Below, piece after piece: positions 27,613-37,592 of a stretch of 64,000 nt of DNA. This DNA comes from Picosynechococcus sp. PCC 7117. Lineage in GTDB: Bacteria; Cyanobacteriota; Cyanobacteriia; Cyanobacteriales; MRBY01. The notes beneath the pieces were generated by a model, which was not told where the DNA came from, did not search any database, and worked only from the letters and a program-made list of their open reading frames with translations. Positions within the stretch are counted from its first letter, which is position 1; every line of letters begins with the position of its first letter. Both the position numbers and the translations under genes were made by a program. Location of the stretch: the NCBI RefSeq assembly GCF_001693275.1, contig NZ_CP016477.1, forward strand, positions 1,116,001 to 1,180,000, given 5' to 3'.

Positions 27613-28833
27613 TTGAATTTTTGGACGTTACTATTACCCCCTGTTGCTGGCACTGTGATTGGGTATTTCACCAATGACATTGCGATCAATATGCTGTTTC
27701 GTCCCTACAAGGCCATCTACCTTGGCGATCGCCGTTTACCCTTCACCCCAGGCCTGATCCCCGCCAACCAAGACCGCCTCGCCCGCAATATTTCCCGGAT
27801 TATTATGGGGTCGCTGCTCACCCCCGAAGAAATCCAAAAGCTCGCCCAAAAACTGCTCCAAACCGAACGCATCGAAGCCGCGATCCGGTGGCTGCTGCAA
27901 TTGGCTTTTGCACAAATCCAGGGCGAACAAGAACAAAAAACCGCTGGGATTCTGGCGGCAATTCTACGAGACTTAGCCAGCGAATCTTTGCCCCGCCTCA
28001 TTAAAGTTTGGTCTCGGGAAGATACCTTTTTAGAAGCCCAGGTTTACCAACTGTTTGATCAACTGCTGCTGGATTTTAAACTTACGGAGGCCCAAGCCCG
28101 CCAGCTTACCGATTGGCTGTTGCGTACTGTTCTAACCCCCGATATTCTCCGTCAGGCGACCATTGATTTTCTTACCGACAAAAATATTGAAATTATCGAC
28201 ACCAGCCTCCGGGAAAAAACCAGCGGTACCTATTGGGTCGTTGCGAACCTATTTGGCGTTAAAAATAGCCTGACCCGCCTCCGGGCCTTCTGTTTAGAAG
28301 AACGAGAAATTGCCAATGCCCGTCTCCAGGAGTTAATCCTCACCCTCGAAATTCGCCTTAAATTGCGCCTCTGGCTCCAGGGTTTGTCCCTCCAAAATTT
28401 GCCTGTGTCTACGGTGCGGCAACTCCGTAAAAGTTTTCACCAAACAATCCGCCAATATTTCCAGGATAAAGGGGCGGGCTTGATGGAATATATTGGTGAG
28501 TCGGTGGATTGGGATAATTTATCGGTGGTGATTTTACGGCGGCTCCAAGCGTCTCAAGTCTTAGATAGTTCCCTGGGTGTTGTTAGCCAAGAATTATCTT
28601 TGCTTTTGGATCGCTATTTAGAAAAAGACCTCGAAAAAATTATCAGTCAGGTGATCCCGATCCTCGCCATTGATCAAGTAATCATTGAGCGAGTGAACAA
28701 TACCAGCCCCAGGGAACTAGAACGCGCCATCCAGGGCATTGTCAAAAATGAACTCCAAGCCATCGTTAATTTGGGGGGAGTACTGGGCTTCCTCGTTGGT
28801 GTAGCCCAATCGGTTATTTTATTGCTCAATTGA
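27613..28833 (+). CDS. DUF445 family membrane protein
   Basis: The 406-residue protein opens with a hydrophobic helix and the DUF445 signature [18 protein letters not shown], then [17 protein letters not shown], and ends with a second helix ([20 protein letters not shown]). The long helical middle may be extracytoplasmic. Function is unknown. The frame has only a TTG start because a TGA stands four codons upstream, and no clear ribosome site is visible. Its 3' end overlaps the convergent ccs1 gene by 15 bases. Confidence 0.88.
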   Translation: MNFWTLLLPPVAGTVIGYFTNDIAINMLFRPYKAIYLGDRRLPFTPGLIPANQDRLARNISRIIMGSLLTPEEIQKLAQKLLQTERIEAAIRWLLQLAFAQIQGEQEQKTAGILAAILRDLASESLPRLIKVWSREDTFLEAQVYQLFDQLLLDFKLTEAQARQLTDWLLRTVLTPDILRQATIDFLTDKNIEIIDTSLREKTSGTYWVVANLFGVKNSLTRLRAFCLEEREIANARLQELILTLEIRLKLRLWLQGLSLQNLPVSTVRQLRKSFHQTIRQYFQDKGAGLMEYIGESVDWDNLSVVILRRLQASQVLDSSLGVVSQELSLLLDRYLEKDLEKIISQVIPILAIDQVIIERVNNTSPRELERAIQGIVKNELQAIVNLGGVLGFLVGVAQSVILLLN

Positions 28834-30207
28834 TGTCAAGGTATTTTCTGGGGTTGCTTGGGCAGACGATGTTTCGAGGGTGTTAATAATTTCCAGGAGT
28901 TCCCGCTCAAAGGCCACCTGGGCGCGATTGGTTTTCCCTCCCAGATAAAAGCGATCGCCAGCGGCCAGGGCCCACACTTGGGAATAGGAAACGTAGCTCA
29001 TCACCACCCCAACCATCACCAACAAAAAGCCTGTATATACCACAGGAACACCGGGATCAGCCTTGATCTGGAGGCCAGTGCTACCAACGAGATCAACCAG
29101 TTTCAAGCTAATGTCACCCACATCTAGGCGATCGCCAACCCGTACCGCCCCGACCAATTCTCCCTGCTCGTTATAGACAATGGCACTGCCCTGGAGATCC
29201 TGCATCAAAATCGAGACCCCAGCACTCATATCTGGCTTAATGGGGACCCAACTGCCCCAGAGTTTCGCTCCATTCTCCGTGGGGATTTGGGCGGCGGGTA
29301 ATTGAAAAATCGGGCTATTATTCAGTTGAACTTGGACACCACCAATAGACCAACTGGTTTGATAAAAGGTGATGCCATCGTAGCGGAGGGGGTGGTTTAC
29401 CGAAATCGTTTTGCGCTCAAGCTCCTGGCCCTGTTCATCGACCACCGATAGATCTGAATAGAATTGATCAATGTCACCCGTGGGGGTGTAGTCGATCCAA
29501 AAACGATTCACATTCACCGACCAAGGGCGATCGCTCTCGGAAAAAATCCCCGCCTTAAACACATTATTGACCTTAAAATTCACGCCGCTGGGAATCATCT
29601 CCTGGGCCATGAATCCCCCAAAGGCTCCCCAAATAGAACCTACCAAGGTAACGATCATGCCGATGTGGACAATAATCGGCCCAATGCGCCCCACAATTCC
29701 TTTCCGGGCATAGAGCTTTTCGCCGTCCTGAAAAATTTTGTAGCGCTTTTTTTCGAGTTGGGGTTTTAGGCTCTGGAGCGAACCATGATCCAATTCCGTA
29801 CTCAGGGCTAATTTATTAAATTGCCGGGCTTGGCTGTAGTAAGTCCAATTTTGGGCTGTTTTCAGGGCAGGCAGTTGCCGCCGAAAGGTACAGGCGATCA
29901 AACTCACCCCAAAGGCCAGGAGCAAAACCAAGTACCACCAAGTTGTATAAACATGATCCAGTCCCAACCCTAATAGAACTTTCCAAGACAAAAACCCCAA
30001 CAACGCCGGATCTTCAGGGTAGTTCTCTTGGTAAAACTGGATGGTACTGCCCTGTTCGATGACGGTTCCTAAAATGCTAAATACCGCAATGAGCAACAGC
30101 ATGGCGATCGCCACCCGGAGATCCGCAATCCACTTTAAACCCGTGCGCCAGACCTTGCGGGGAAAACTGTGCCACGGAGAATTAGGAGAAGAATCAGAAA
30201 CTGTCAT
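28819..30207 (-). CDS. ccs1: Cytochrome c biogenesis protein Ccs1 (ResB family)
   Basis: With CcsA this protein delivers and attaches haem to c-type cytochromes on the lumenal side (System II). The 462-residue sequence has N-terminal spans ([20 protein letters not shown]), a middle span with [20 protein letters not shown] holding a conserved His, a large lumenal domain and a last span ([20 protein letters not shown]). It lies 62 bases after ccdA on the same strand; the two belong to the same pathway. Confidence 0.95.
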   Translation of the reverse strand: MTVSDSSPNSPWHSFPRKVWRTGLKWIADLRVAIAMLLLIAVFSILGTVIEQGSTIQFYQENYPEDPALLGFLSWKVLLGLGLDHVYTTWWYLVLLLAFGVSLIACTFRRQLPALKTAQNWTYYSQARQFNKLALSTELDHGSLQSLKPQLEKKRYKIFQDGEKLYARKGIVGRIGPIIVHIGMIVTLVGSIWGAFGGFMAQEMIPSGVNFKVNNVFKAGIFSESDRPWSVNVNRFWIDYTPTGDIDQFYSDLSVVDEQGQELERKTISVNHPLRYDGITFYQTSWSIGGVQVQLNNSPIFQLPAAQIPTENGAKLWGSWVPIKPDMSAGVSILMQDLQGSAIVYNEQGELVGAVRVGDRLDVGDISLKLVDLVGSTGLQIKADPGVPVVYTGFLLVMVGVVMSYVSYSQVWALAAGDRFYLGGKTNRAQVAFERELLEIINTLETSSAQATPENTLTSIEQ

Positions 30208-30269
30208 GGTTTAGGGGATGAGAAAAGACAAATTAACAAGAAAAAAGCCCGTTCAGGGTTAGGGAAAAT

Positions 30270-31010
30270 CTAGGCGAGGCCAATGGGCAGACGAATGAGG
30301 AGCGAAAACAGACCAAATCCCAGGAGCAAAGCACCACTCACGGGGTTAATCCAGCCCGACCACTGCCGCAGGGACAGCAAGCGCTTCAGGGAAGCGGTAA
30401 AAATTCCGGCAATCAAAACAGGCACCACATAACCAAGGGTATAAGAAAGTAGCAATGCCGCCCCCAACGCGAGGTTTTGGGTGGTACTAACCCAGGCTAA
30501 AAGGGTCGCCAGCACCGGGGTACTACAGGGGGAAGCCACCAAACCAAAGGTTAAGCCCACGAGATAGGCCCGCACGGCTTTTGGGAAATCCGGTTTAATC
30601 CAGTCGGTCGCTCCTAGGGAAGGAAAACGCAGGGGGACAATTTCGAGCAAGTTTAAACCCATCAAAATGGCGATCGCACTGACAATGATCGGTAAGCCAA
30701 CGCCAATTTGACCGTAGATCTGGCCAAAGCCCGCCGCCACGATTCCCAGGCCCGCCAGGGTCGTCGCGAGCCCAAAACAAAACCACAGGGATTGGAAAAA
30801 GGCTTGGAGGCGATCGTTATCCTGGGTGCCGCCGATGTAGCCAATGGTGATGGGCAACATGGAGAGGGTGCAGGGGGTCAAGCTGGTGAGGAGGCCCGCC
30901 CCAAACACCAAAAAGATACTCAACAAACTCCAATGGCTCAGCTGCTCATTGACTAGGCTGTCACTAAATTGCTGGAGGTGATACAGTTGCAGACTGAAAT
31001 TTTCCCACAT
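30270..31010 (-). CDS. ccdA: Cytochrome c biogenesis protein CcdA
   Basis: CcdA carries reducing power across the membrane to keep apocytochrome c thiols reduced. The 246-residue protein has about six spans, with the two conserved redox Cys in LTSLTPCTLSMLPITIGY and FGLVASPCSTPVLATLLAW. It is the first gene of the ccdA-ccs1 pair. Confidence 0.95.
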   Translation of the reverse strand: MWENFSLQLYHLQQFSDSLVNEQLSHWSLLSIFLVFGAGLLTSLTPCTLSMLPITIGYIGGTQDNDRLQAFFQSLWFCFGLATTLAGLGIVAAGFGQIYGQIGVGLPIIVSAIAILMGLNLLEIVPLRFPSLGATDWIKPDFPKAVRAYLVGLTFGLVASPCSTPVLATLLAWVSTTQNLALGAALLLSYTLGYVVPVLIAGIFTASLKRLLSLRQWSGWINPVSGALLLGFGLFSLLIRLPIGLA

Positions 31011-31080
31011 GGTGCCGTGCCCAAAGACTGTTTGCTATTGTATCGGGTTTCCTGGGGGCAACGGCAAAGGTATCTTCCGC

Positions 31081-32034
31081 CTAAACCAAGGATAATTCAC
31101 CCACCACATCTAAACGCTTATAGGGACTAAGGGATAAAAATTGTTCCGCCAAAGTATCGGAGACCGCCGGGGTGATCCAACCCAAACGGGTCAAAAGATA
31201 GAGGGCGACGGCATATTTAGCCCGTTTCGCGCCGTCTTTGACCTTGATTGCCAAGCCTAACCCTTCACCGACGCGACCAATGCATTGAATTCCCTCGGCA
31301 CCCGATTTACTGACGATTTCTCCCTCGGAGAGGCGCATTAATTCTGTGTCGAAGCCGCCCCGGCCAGACACCATAGTGGGGTGGTAGGTCATCGCCCGCA
31401 CAACCCTCTCAACATCTAGGCGATCGCCAGACGCGAGGTGGGCATAAAGGGTAGCCATTTGGCTGAGTTGCATTAAATAGGTGGGGACACCGCAATCATC
31501 CCGCGCGCCAATAAATTCCTGGGCGGGCATCTGGAGTAATTCAGCAATTTTATTGAGGATCAGAGCCTGGACGGGGTGGGACTTTTCCATATAGCTACCG
31601 AGGCCCCAGTTGCAATGCTTACAGGTCAACAGCATCCCTGCGTGTTTTCCGGAACAATTGTGTTCGAGGGCGCTGTCTTTGCCGTGGGGAATCGGACATT
31701 GCAAAACGTCAGATTCTAGATCCGCCTGCCAGAGGATGCGAAACACCTGACGGGCGTGTTCCTTGGTGCCTTGGTGGGAACTACAAATGACGGCTAAATC
31801 TTTATCGGAAAGTTTGTAATGATCTAAGGCCCCGGTACCAATCACGGCAAGGGCTTGGAAGGGTTTAAGGGCTGACCGGATAAAGGCAGAGCTTTCGGCA
31901 TCCCCAGCCATGGACAGGACACGGCCTTTGGTGTCACACACTACGGCTTCGGCAATGTGAGTGGATTCTTTGAGACCTTCCCGGAGGAGGTTAATTTCAA
32001 GGGGGGGAGCTTGGACGCGTTTGCCTCTGGACAT
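31081..32034 (-). CDS. L-asparaginase II-type protein
   Basis: The 317-residue protein belongs to the asparaginase family typified by Rhizobium AnsA (PF06089 type), unrelated to E. coli asparaginases. Matching segments are SSAFIRSALKPFQALAV, ICSSHQGTKEHARQV, EHNCSGKHAGMLLTCKH and DDCGVPTYLMQLSQMA. It should hydrolyse asparagine to aspartate and ammonium in the cytoplasm. It is separated by more than 70 bases from both minus-strand neighbours and is probably transcribed alone. Confidence 0.9.
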   Translation of the reverse strand: MSRGKRVQAPPLEINLLREGLKESTHIAEAVVCDTKGRVLSMAGDAESSAFIRSALKPFQALAVIGTGALDHYKLSDKDLAVICSSHQGTKEHARQVFRILWQADLESDVLQCPIPHGKDSALEHNCSGKHAGMLLTCKHCNWGLGSYMEKSHPVQALILNKIAELLQMPAQEFIGARDDCGVPTYLMQLSQMATLYAHLASGDRLDVERVVRAMTYHPTMVSGRGGFDTELMRLSEGEIVSKSGAEGIQCIGRVGEGLGLAIKVKDGAKRAKYAVALYLLTRLGWITPAVSDTLAEQFLSLSPYKRLDVVGELSLV

Positions 32035-32117
32035 AACGATTGGGGGTAAAAGTTCAGCAGTAAAAGGATAGGGGAAAAGTACGGGGGTGGCGGGAATGAT
32101 TGTGAAGATTTAAGGGT

Positions 32118-32618
32118 TTATAGCAGCCACAGACCGCTGATCAAACCGATGGCGATCGCCACGACAATCAAGCTGGTTTGTTGGATACGGGCGAGGATCG
32201 GCGCAATTTGGTAGGACACAATCAGGCGATCGCGTTGGAGGACGGCTTCGGGTTTGCGCCAAATTTGGCCATCGTACCAGCCGGATTCTTCGTAGGTGAG
32301 TTTCTCAGTTTGGAGGCGATCGCGGATGTAGCGCCACCCCAAGTAAAGGCGCAGTAAAACCAAACTCAATAAAAACATCCCGCCGAGATTGGCACTCAAG
32401 ACCAATTTAATCGGATAGCGGTCGAAGGGAAAACTCGCCCAAGCAATGGGGGTAAAGATGAGGGTCGCCCAAAACCACACCCAGGCTACCTTGCGGATGT
32501 AGCAGACCATTTCCATGTTGCCCCAACTAAAAAACCAGGATTCCTTAAGTTGGTCATATTCGTTGAGGGGCTGTTGCTCTTCCGGGACGGGACAAAAGGT
32601 AGTGGGAGAATTGTTCAT
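32118..32618 (-). CDS. CGLD27-like (DUF1230) membrane protein
   Basis: The 166-residue protein has the family start CPVPEEQQPLNEYDQLKES, then FFSWGNMEMVCYIRK, a central pair of spans, and ESGWYDGQIWRKP before a final C-terminal span. The family is shared by cyanobacteria and plastids (green-lineage CGLD27) and has been linked to acclimation of photosynthetic cells, but its activity is not known. Confidence 0.9.
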   Translation of the reverse strand: MNNSPTTFCPVPEEQQPLNEYDQLKESWFFSWGNMEMVCYIRKVAWVWFWATLIFTPIAWASFPFDRYPIKLVLSANLGGMFLLSLVLLRLYLGWRYIRDRLQTEKLTYEESGWYDGQIWRKPEAVLQRDRLIVSYQIAPILARIQQTSLIVVAIAIGLISGLWLL

Positions 32619-32710
32619 GGATGGCGACGGGACAGAGAAAACCTATGCCCAACAGTGTATCGTTTTTTTCTGGGGGGGCGCAGGGGGCGATCGCCTTTGT
32701 ATTTGCCAAC

Positions 32711-32740
32711 AAAAAAGTGACCCAGATAGATTTGGATCAC
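32711..32740 (-). terminator. Intrinsic terminator of the cyclophilin gene
   Basis: On the minus strand GTGATCC pairs with GGGTCAC (one wobble) around a 10-base loop and is followed by TTTTTTGTT. It stands 58 bases after the stop of the peptidyl-prolyl isomerase gene. Confidence 0.8.
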
Positions 32741-32797
32741 TGGCAATATTTTGAACTGTTGCGGGACGTGGTAATGCTCAAACGCGACTCAGTCCCA

Positions 32798-33568
32798 TTA
32801 CTTCACGAGGAGATCTTCTCCTTCAATCACCCGCGCCGATTGAATGCGATCGCCCATTTCAATTTTGTCGATCACCGCGAGACCTTCGGTAATTTGGCCA
32901 AATACTGCATAGTTCCCATTGAGGAAATCATTCGGCCCCAAGGAAAAATAAAACTGAGACGAGGCAGAGTTCGGCAGTTGGGAACGGGCCATGGCGATCG
33001 CCCCTTTGTCATGCTTAAGCACCACCTGATTCGGATCAAGTTCTGCCTTGCCATACACGGGCTGCTCTTCACCCTGGAGCTTAATTTCTAGGGGGACATC
33101 CCGACGAATCCCGGTCTCTGGATCGACAAATCCCCCCCGACCGAGGGCATTGAGGGGCACTTGGCTGTCCTTACTGAGGGGATCTCCCCCCTGGACAACA
33201 AAGGGTTCCGGCGTCCGAATTACCCGGTGGAAAGCGGTGCCATCATAGACGCCACGGCTGACTAAATCCACAAAATTCCCCGCCGTCACTGGCGCATCTG
33301 CACCATTGAGTTCAATGCGGATCGTTTGGCCGTCCACTGCTTCAGATTGGCTCTGGAGTACCATTTCGACCACCGCTGTACAGCTATCTTCTGGGGTGGC
33401 CTCGGCAGAAGCTGGATTCGGGCAATTTAAACGGGGCTTATAATTTTCGGCACTGGGTGGGGTGGCCGTTGGATTATTGGAAGATGTTTCCGTTGTCGGC
33501 GCACAGCCACTCAAGCTGAGGCTGCCCACCAAGAGTGCGAGACATAGTAGCTGCCAAGGTCGTTCCAT
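32798..33568 (-). CDS. Cyclophilin-type peptidyl-prolyl isomerase, lipoprotein
   Basis: A lipoprotein signal with lipobox LSGC (Cys about residue 22) and a Pro/Thr-rich linker lead into a cyclophilin domain at about 75-250. Landmarks are TAGNFVDLVSRGVYDGTAFH, FVVQGGDP, MARSQLPNSASSQFYFSLG and YAVFGQITEGLAVIDKI. It should assist folding of exported proteins in the periplasm or lumen. A good terminator follows it, so it is transcribed alone or ends its unit. Confidence 0.93.
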   Translation of the reverse strand: MERPWQLLCLALLVGSLSLSGCAPTTETSSNNPTATPPSAENYKPRLNCPNPASAEATPEDSCTAVVEMVLQSQSEAVDGQTIRIELNGADAPVTAGNFVDLVSRGVYDGTAFHRVIRTPEPFVVQGGDPLSKDSQVPLNALGRGGFVDPETGIRRDVPLEIKLQGEEQPVYGKAELDPNQVVLKHDKGAIAMARSQLPNSASSQFYFSLGPNDFLNGNYAVFGQITEGLAVIDKIEMGDRIQSARVIEGEDLLVK

Positions 33569-33674
33569 AGAAATTTAGTCGTACTTTTGTTTTAGATAAA
33601 ACCTGGAAAAATTATAGGAAGCAGCGAAGGCGATCGCCCACTGTCTTTTTTTCGTCTCAGGTGCTTAGAAAGAT

Positions 33675-34241
33675 CTAGAGACCTTCCAGGGGAATGGTTA
33701 AAAAGCGGGCCAACTCAGCCCCTTGATTCTCCAGTTCCGCGAGGGGAATCGGCTCTCCGACTCGGTTGAGGGGAATATCACCCCGATTTTTTACCCGGAG
33801 ATAAAGCACTCGCCGGGGGTTTAGACCCTCTTTGATTTCTGCTCGAATCGACAAAATATCCTTGAGGGGATACTGAAAATTAATAATCCGGTTTTTGCCC
33901 ACAAAGCCATTCCGGAAAATAGTCACCTTGCCCGTTTCTTTATTAAATTCGTTGTAACCACCGCCCACATCAAGGAAAAATACAAACCAGAGATAGGCAG
34001 ACAATAGCGTTCCGGCAACGCCATAGAACGTTAAGGCAGCCCCTTGGGGAATGAATTGGATATTACTGGGGTCACTCACCCCCAGCAGATTTTTGTGAAA
34101 ATAACTCGAAAGACCAGCTAACAGAAAACCAATGCCACCAATGGCAGAAACACTGGCCCAAAGCATATTACTAAAACGACGGGAGCCGAGGATCGGCTGC
34201 CGCAAAACTTTATCCGTTGAAGTTGTCACCTGTGCTGCCAT
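33675..34241 (-). CDS. ycf4: Photosystem I assembly protein Ycf4
   Basis: The 188-residue protein matches Ycf4: an N-terminal part ending in LGSRRFSNMLWASVSAIGG, two membrane spans, then IQFIPQGAALTFYGVAGTLL and a soluble part with VTIFRNGFVGKNRIINFQY. Ycf4 sits in the thylakoid membrane and promotes assembly of PSI. Length and motifs are standard. It follows sdhB by 39 bases on the same strand. Confidence 0.96.
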   Translation of the reverse strand: MAAQVTTSTDKVLRQPILGSRRFSNMLWASVSAIGGIGFLLAGLSSYFHKNLLGVSDPSNIQFIPQGAALTFYGVAGTLLSAYLWFVFFLDVGGGYNEFNKETGKVTIFRNGFVGKNRIINFQYPLKDILSIRAEIKEGLNPRRVLYLRVKNRGDIPLNRVGEPIPLAELENQGAELARFLTIPLEGL

Positions 34242-34280
34242 AAACGTTTTTTGTAGAAAATTTATTTAATTTAAGCCCCC

Positions 34281-35288
34281 TCATTTTACTGGATAATCTT
34301 GACTTCCCTGCTTGGAAGCCATTACCTGGGCCATCAGATCTGCCACGGCGCTGGTGCCTTCTGAAGCTTCGAAGGTCACGGGAAATTTGCCATGCCACAA
34401 CATCCGCCAACCCAACGGAAAAATCTCACCAACGCTTTGGAGGCCAATCACCATTAAGGCAAAACGCCGTTCATCGATCCATCCCCCAGCTTGCACCAGG
34501 TGAAGGAGGGTTTTTCGGTGGCGTACCGCACGACTTTCAGCGGGATCTTTTTGCTGGAGGAGGGTACTTTTGATTTGGGTAATGTGGTCGAGGGGGTCAA
34601 CTTCCTGCGGACAGACATAGTTGCATTGATAACAGCGGGTGCAGGCCCAGACGCCGACTGCTGGTTGGTGGTAGTGATCTAGCCTGGCGGAAGTCGTATC
34701 ATCCCGGGAATCCTTGAGCAGCCGTTCTCCCTTGGCGAGGGCGTGGGGGCCTAAAAATTCGGGGTTGACAGTGACGGCATTACATTCGCCATAGCAAGCG
34801 CCACACAGGATGCAGTTACCGGCTTTGTTTAGGGCTTCCCGCTCCTGGGGAGACTGACGAAATTCTGTTTCGGGAACCTGGGGCGATCGCCTTTGGACAT
34901 AGGGAACTACCGCTTCTAGCTGTTGCCAAAAGGCGGTCATATCTACCACCAAATCCTTAATCACCGGAAAATTGTTCAGGGGAGTAATCGTAATTTTGGG
35001 AATGGCTCCAGGATCAGAATCGGTGCCTTGTAGACGGGTAATTTCTTGGCGCACATTTTCTTTACAGGCCAAGGCCGCCCGGCCATTAATCCCCATGGCA
35101 CAACTCCCACAGATGGTATTGCGACAATTTTTGCGAAAAGCTAAACTGCCATCCTGCTGCCATTTGATCTGATTTAGACAATCTAAAATTGTTGTACTTT
35201 CTGGCACAGAAAGCTGATAAGTGAAAAATTCTGGTGCGACGTTTCGTTGCCGTTGGCGCAAAATATTGAAGGCGATGTCCATGGCCAA
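34281..35288 (-). CDS. sdhB: Succinate dehydrogenase / fumarate reductase iron-sulfur subunit
   Basis: The 335-residue protein has an N-terminal [2Fe-2S] domain (CRNTICGSCAMGINGRAAL and a later Cys) and a C-terminal domain for the [4Fe-4S] and [3Fe-4S] clusters (CILCGACYGECNAV; CTRCYQCNYVCPQEVDP). A ~60-residue C-terminal extension follows. It passes electrons from succinate oxidation to plastoquinone in the thylakoid or plasma membrane. The flavoprotein subunit gene is not adjacent, as is usual in cyanobacteria. Confidence 0.94.
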   Translation of the reverse strand: MAMDIAFNILRQRQRNVAPEFFTYQLSVPESTTILDCLNQIKWQQDGSLAFRKNCRNTICGSCAMGINGRAALACKENVRQEITRLQGTDSDPGAIPKITITPLNNFPVIKDLVVDMTAFWQQLEAVVPYVQRRSPQVPETEFRQSPQEREALNKAGNCILCGACYGECNAVTVNPEFLGPHALAKGERLLKDSRDDTTSARLDHYHQPAVGVWACTRCYQCNYVCPQEVDPLDHITQIKSTLLQQKDPAESRAVRHRKTLLHLVQAGGWIDERRFALMVIGLQSVGEIFPLGWRMLWHGKFPVTFEASEGTSAVADLMAQVMASKQGSQDYPVK

Positions 35289-35532
35289 CCTCTTTTTGCC
35301 ACAAATTTCTTCCCTTCCTAGTCTATCGGGATGAATTCGGCAGTTAAAATCATTGTCGATAAAGTTAACAAATAATCAGCGCCACTCCGAAAACTTTAAA
35401 AAATCCCAGGGCCTCTTTTAAAAAACTTTTTAAAAAAACTGCGCAAAACAGAATTTTTGCAGTTATATTTACAAATGTGGTAAGTTTATTGCCGACAAAA
35501 ATTTAGACTCAAAAAACAAGCGTTTTAGAAAT
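35289..35532. promoter_or_regulatory. Divergent promoter region between sdhB and the cyAbrB gene
   Basis: This AT-rich 244-base gap separates two divergent genes and must hold both promoters. Near the cyAbrB side an A/T-rich tract (about 35395-35430) precedes TTATATTTAC. No operator could be assigned with confidence. Confidence 0.4.
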
Positions 35533-35901
35533 ATGAGTGACATCCCGACAACTCCTTTGAAAGGAAAGGCTCTGCTGAGTAAAGTAAAGGAATTATCCCA
35601 TTTGCCCCGGCGAGAAACAGCAAAGCTTTGTGGATATAGCAGTACGAAAAATGGCTCGACTCGTGTCAATTTGACGGGTTTTTATGATGCTGTCCTTGAA
35701 GCAAAAGGACTCCCCCTAGACCCCGGTGGCAGTCAAGATGGCCGTGGGAGAGAGCCGACCTATCGGGTAAGTGTTCACAAAAATGGCCAAATTGTCATTG
35801 GTTCAACTTACACGAATCAAATGAACCTGAAACCAGGGGATGAATTTGAAATTAAAATTGGCTACAAGCACATTCACCTAAAACAGATCAACGAAGGCTA
35901 A
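35533..35901 (+). CDS. cyAbrB-family transcriptional regulator
   Basis: The 122-residue protein has the cyanobacterial AbrB layout: PLKGKALLSKVKELSHLPRR and CGYSSTKNGSTRVNLTGFYD at the N-terminus, then a C-terminal AbrB-type strand domain (YRVSVHKNGQIVIGSTY; LKPGDEFEIKIGYKHIHL). Two conserved paralogues exist in cyanobacteria and govern carbon/nitrogen balance and other broad programmes. The RVNLTGFYDAVLEAKG segment leans towards cyAbrB2, but the choice between paralogues is uncertain. A possible terminator follows. Confidence 0.88.
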   Translation: MSDIPTTPLKGKALLSKVKELSHLPRRETAKLCGYSSTKNGSTRVNLTGFYDAVLEAKGLPLDPGGSQDGRGREPTYRVSVHKNGQIVIGSTYTNQMNLKPGDEFEIKIGYKHIHLKQINEG

Positions 35902-35937
35902 AAAGGCAACAATAGTCAAGCCTTTTGGCGATTTTTT
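35901..35937 (+). terminator. Possible terminator after the cyAbrB gene
   Basis: AAAAGGC and GCCTTTT form a perfect 7-bp stem with a 12-base loop, followed six bases later by TTTTTT. The stem begins at the last base of the stop codon. Confidence 0.45.
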
Positions 35938-36190
35938 AGCGTCCCTCCTTGACACGCCTGATTTCATTCCTGGGGTTTACTAAATCTACGGGTTGATATT
36001 TAGAAGAAATCAACTGCCTTAATGGATTCTCTCCGACAAAATTCTACGGTTGATGCACAAATCACAGGTAGAGATTCCGGGTAATCTGTTGCTTGATTTT
36101 TAAAGCTATTTTTGGCTAATTTTGATGGGAGCTGTGGTCACCATGGCTCTTTTTTATTGTTTAGAGGTTTCAGGGAAAGGATTTGGAATC

Positions 36191-36991
36191 ATGTTAGGGC
36201 GAGTGATTTTGGCGATCGCCATTGCCTTATGGTGGGGCTCATGGGTTGTTTGGGCGGCGCCTCAATCGCAGTTTTTGACAATCGCAAAAACCACCGCAAC
36301 CCCTTGGAATTACGCAGATCTTGGCCCCCAGCGGTGGGGCGAGTTGCAACCAGAGTTCCAGACCTGTGCCGTTGGTAAAACCCAATCACCCTTGGCGCTT
36401 TTTCCTGAATCGTCTACTCCAGTTTCGGGGGCGTCGCTGCCTTGGCAGTATCAACCAAGTCTCGGGCTTATCCAGGCGACCAGTACCACTTTACAAATCC
36501 AAGTGACGGGGAATAATACCCTACAGCTCGGCGCTGACCGCTACAAGCTTGAGCAAATTCATTTTCATTATCCCAGTGAGCACCATGTCCAGGGAAAACA
36601 ATATGCCATGGAAGTTCACTTTGTCCATCGGCGCGCTCCCCAAGAAGTCGCGGTTTTGGCGGTGCTGGTTGAGTCCGGAACAATGAATCCGACGTTTGCC
36701 CACATTTTGCAACGGTGGCCAACCCAGACCCATCCTAGTCAGGTGATTCATTTCGACCCGGCAGCGTTACTCCCCCAAGGCGATCGCCCTTATTTTCGCT
36801 ATGTTGGCTCCTTGACGACTCCCCCTTGCACGGAAGGGATTTCTTGGTTGGTTGTGGCACAACCTATTTTCCTGGGGGCAGCGCAAATCAAACATTACCA
36901 AGCTCTGTATGCACCGAACGCCCGCCCCCTCCAAACAATGACAACCCATCAAGTGCAGTATTATGTGCCGGGTCAGAAAATGGAAATTTAG
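36191..36991 (+). CDS. ecaA: Alpha-type carbonic anhydrase, exported
   Basis: Starting at ATG 36191, the ~266-residue protein has a signal peptide (LGRVILAIAIALWWGSWVV, cleavage near WAAP) and an alpha-carbonic anhydrase domain. The zinc ligands appear in HFHYPSEHHVQG and EVHFVH, and the substrate pocket in GSLTTPPCTEGISWLV. It interconverts CO2 and bicarbonate outside the cytoplasmic membrane. The open frame extends to 36122, but the later start gives a clean signal peptide with GGGAAAGGA-like sequence upstream. The 3' end overlaps the Rieske gene stop by 4 bases. Confidence 0.92.
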   Translation: MLGRVILAIAIALWWGSWVVWAAPQSQFLTIAKTTATPWNYADLGPQRWGELQPEFQTCAVGKTQSPLALFPESSTPVSGASLPWQYQPSLGLIQATSTTLQIQVTGNNTLQLGADRYKLEQIHFHYPSEHHVQGKQYAMEVHFVHRRAPQEVAVLAVLVESGTMNPTFAHILQRWPTQTHPSQVIHFDPAALLPQGDRPYFRYVGSLTTPPCTEGISWLVVAQPIFLGAAQIKHYQALYAPNARPLQTMTTHQVQYYVPGQKMEI

Positions 36992-37455
36992 GCCACTTTC
37001 ACGAAAATATTCTCGCCTTCTTCGCGGACTTCGTAGCGGGGTAATCCGGCGGTGGCTGGCCCCTGGAGCAGTTCTCCATCTAAGGCAAACCGTGAGCCAT
37101 GGCAATCACAAACCAGATCAGCATCGGCGAGTTTTACGGGACAGCCCCGATGGTTACAGGTGGGGTCAACGGCCACAAGGCTCTGGTCACTGGGATTACG
37201 GAAAACATAGACTTTCTGCCCATTGACCTCTGTGGAAAGTTCACCATTGGCATCGAGACTCCCCACGGCGGTGAAATCAGCCACAAGATTCGCGGCATCT
37301 TCTGCTTCGGCGATCGCCCCATCATTGGCTGCGGCATCTTCTACTTCACTGACTGCTGTTGACTCCGAGCCACCAGAACAGGCGGCTAAAATTGTCGGAA
37401 AAGAACTCGCAAGTAAACCTAAACCGAATAAACCTACAAATTGACGGCGTTCCAT
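36988..37455 (-). CDS. Rieske-type [2Fe-2S] protein, exported or lipid-anchored
   Basis: The 155-residue protein has a Rieske cluster site: CNHRGCPV and CDCHGSRF, each giving one Cys and one His. The N-terminus (MERRQFVGLFGLGLL) resembles a twin-arginine signal and contains LAAC, a possible lipobox, at about residue 25. It is followed by an Ala/Asp/Glu-rich linker. It lacks the transmembrane anchor and length of PetC, the cytochrome b6f subunit, so it is a separate small Rieske protein acting in the periplasm or lumen. Redox partner unknown. Confidence 0.88.
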   Translation of the reverse strand: MERRQFVGLFGLGLLASSFPTILAACSGGSESTAVSEVEDAAANDGAIAEAEDAANLVADFTAVGSLDANGELSTEVNGQKVYVFRNPSDQSLVAVDPTCNHRGCPVKLADADLVCDCHGSRFALDGELLQGPATAGLPRYEVREEGENIFVKVA

Positions 37456-37592
37456 AATTGTTTCTCAAGGGATGTCGAAAATGATGTCTTGACTGTTATA
37501 ACGAATTTGAAAGGCGTTTTTCGGATTAATGGAGATTTCGTGAAAATGGCGGAGATTGGGATTGCGATAGGCGATCGCCCCGGAAAAACCCC

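Noticed and set aside
32621-33091. 156-codon plus-strand frame over the cyclophilin gene
   Set aside because: Antisense to a clear cyclophilin with terminator; no domain.
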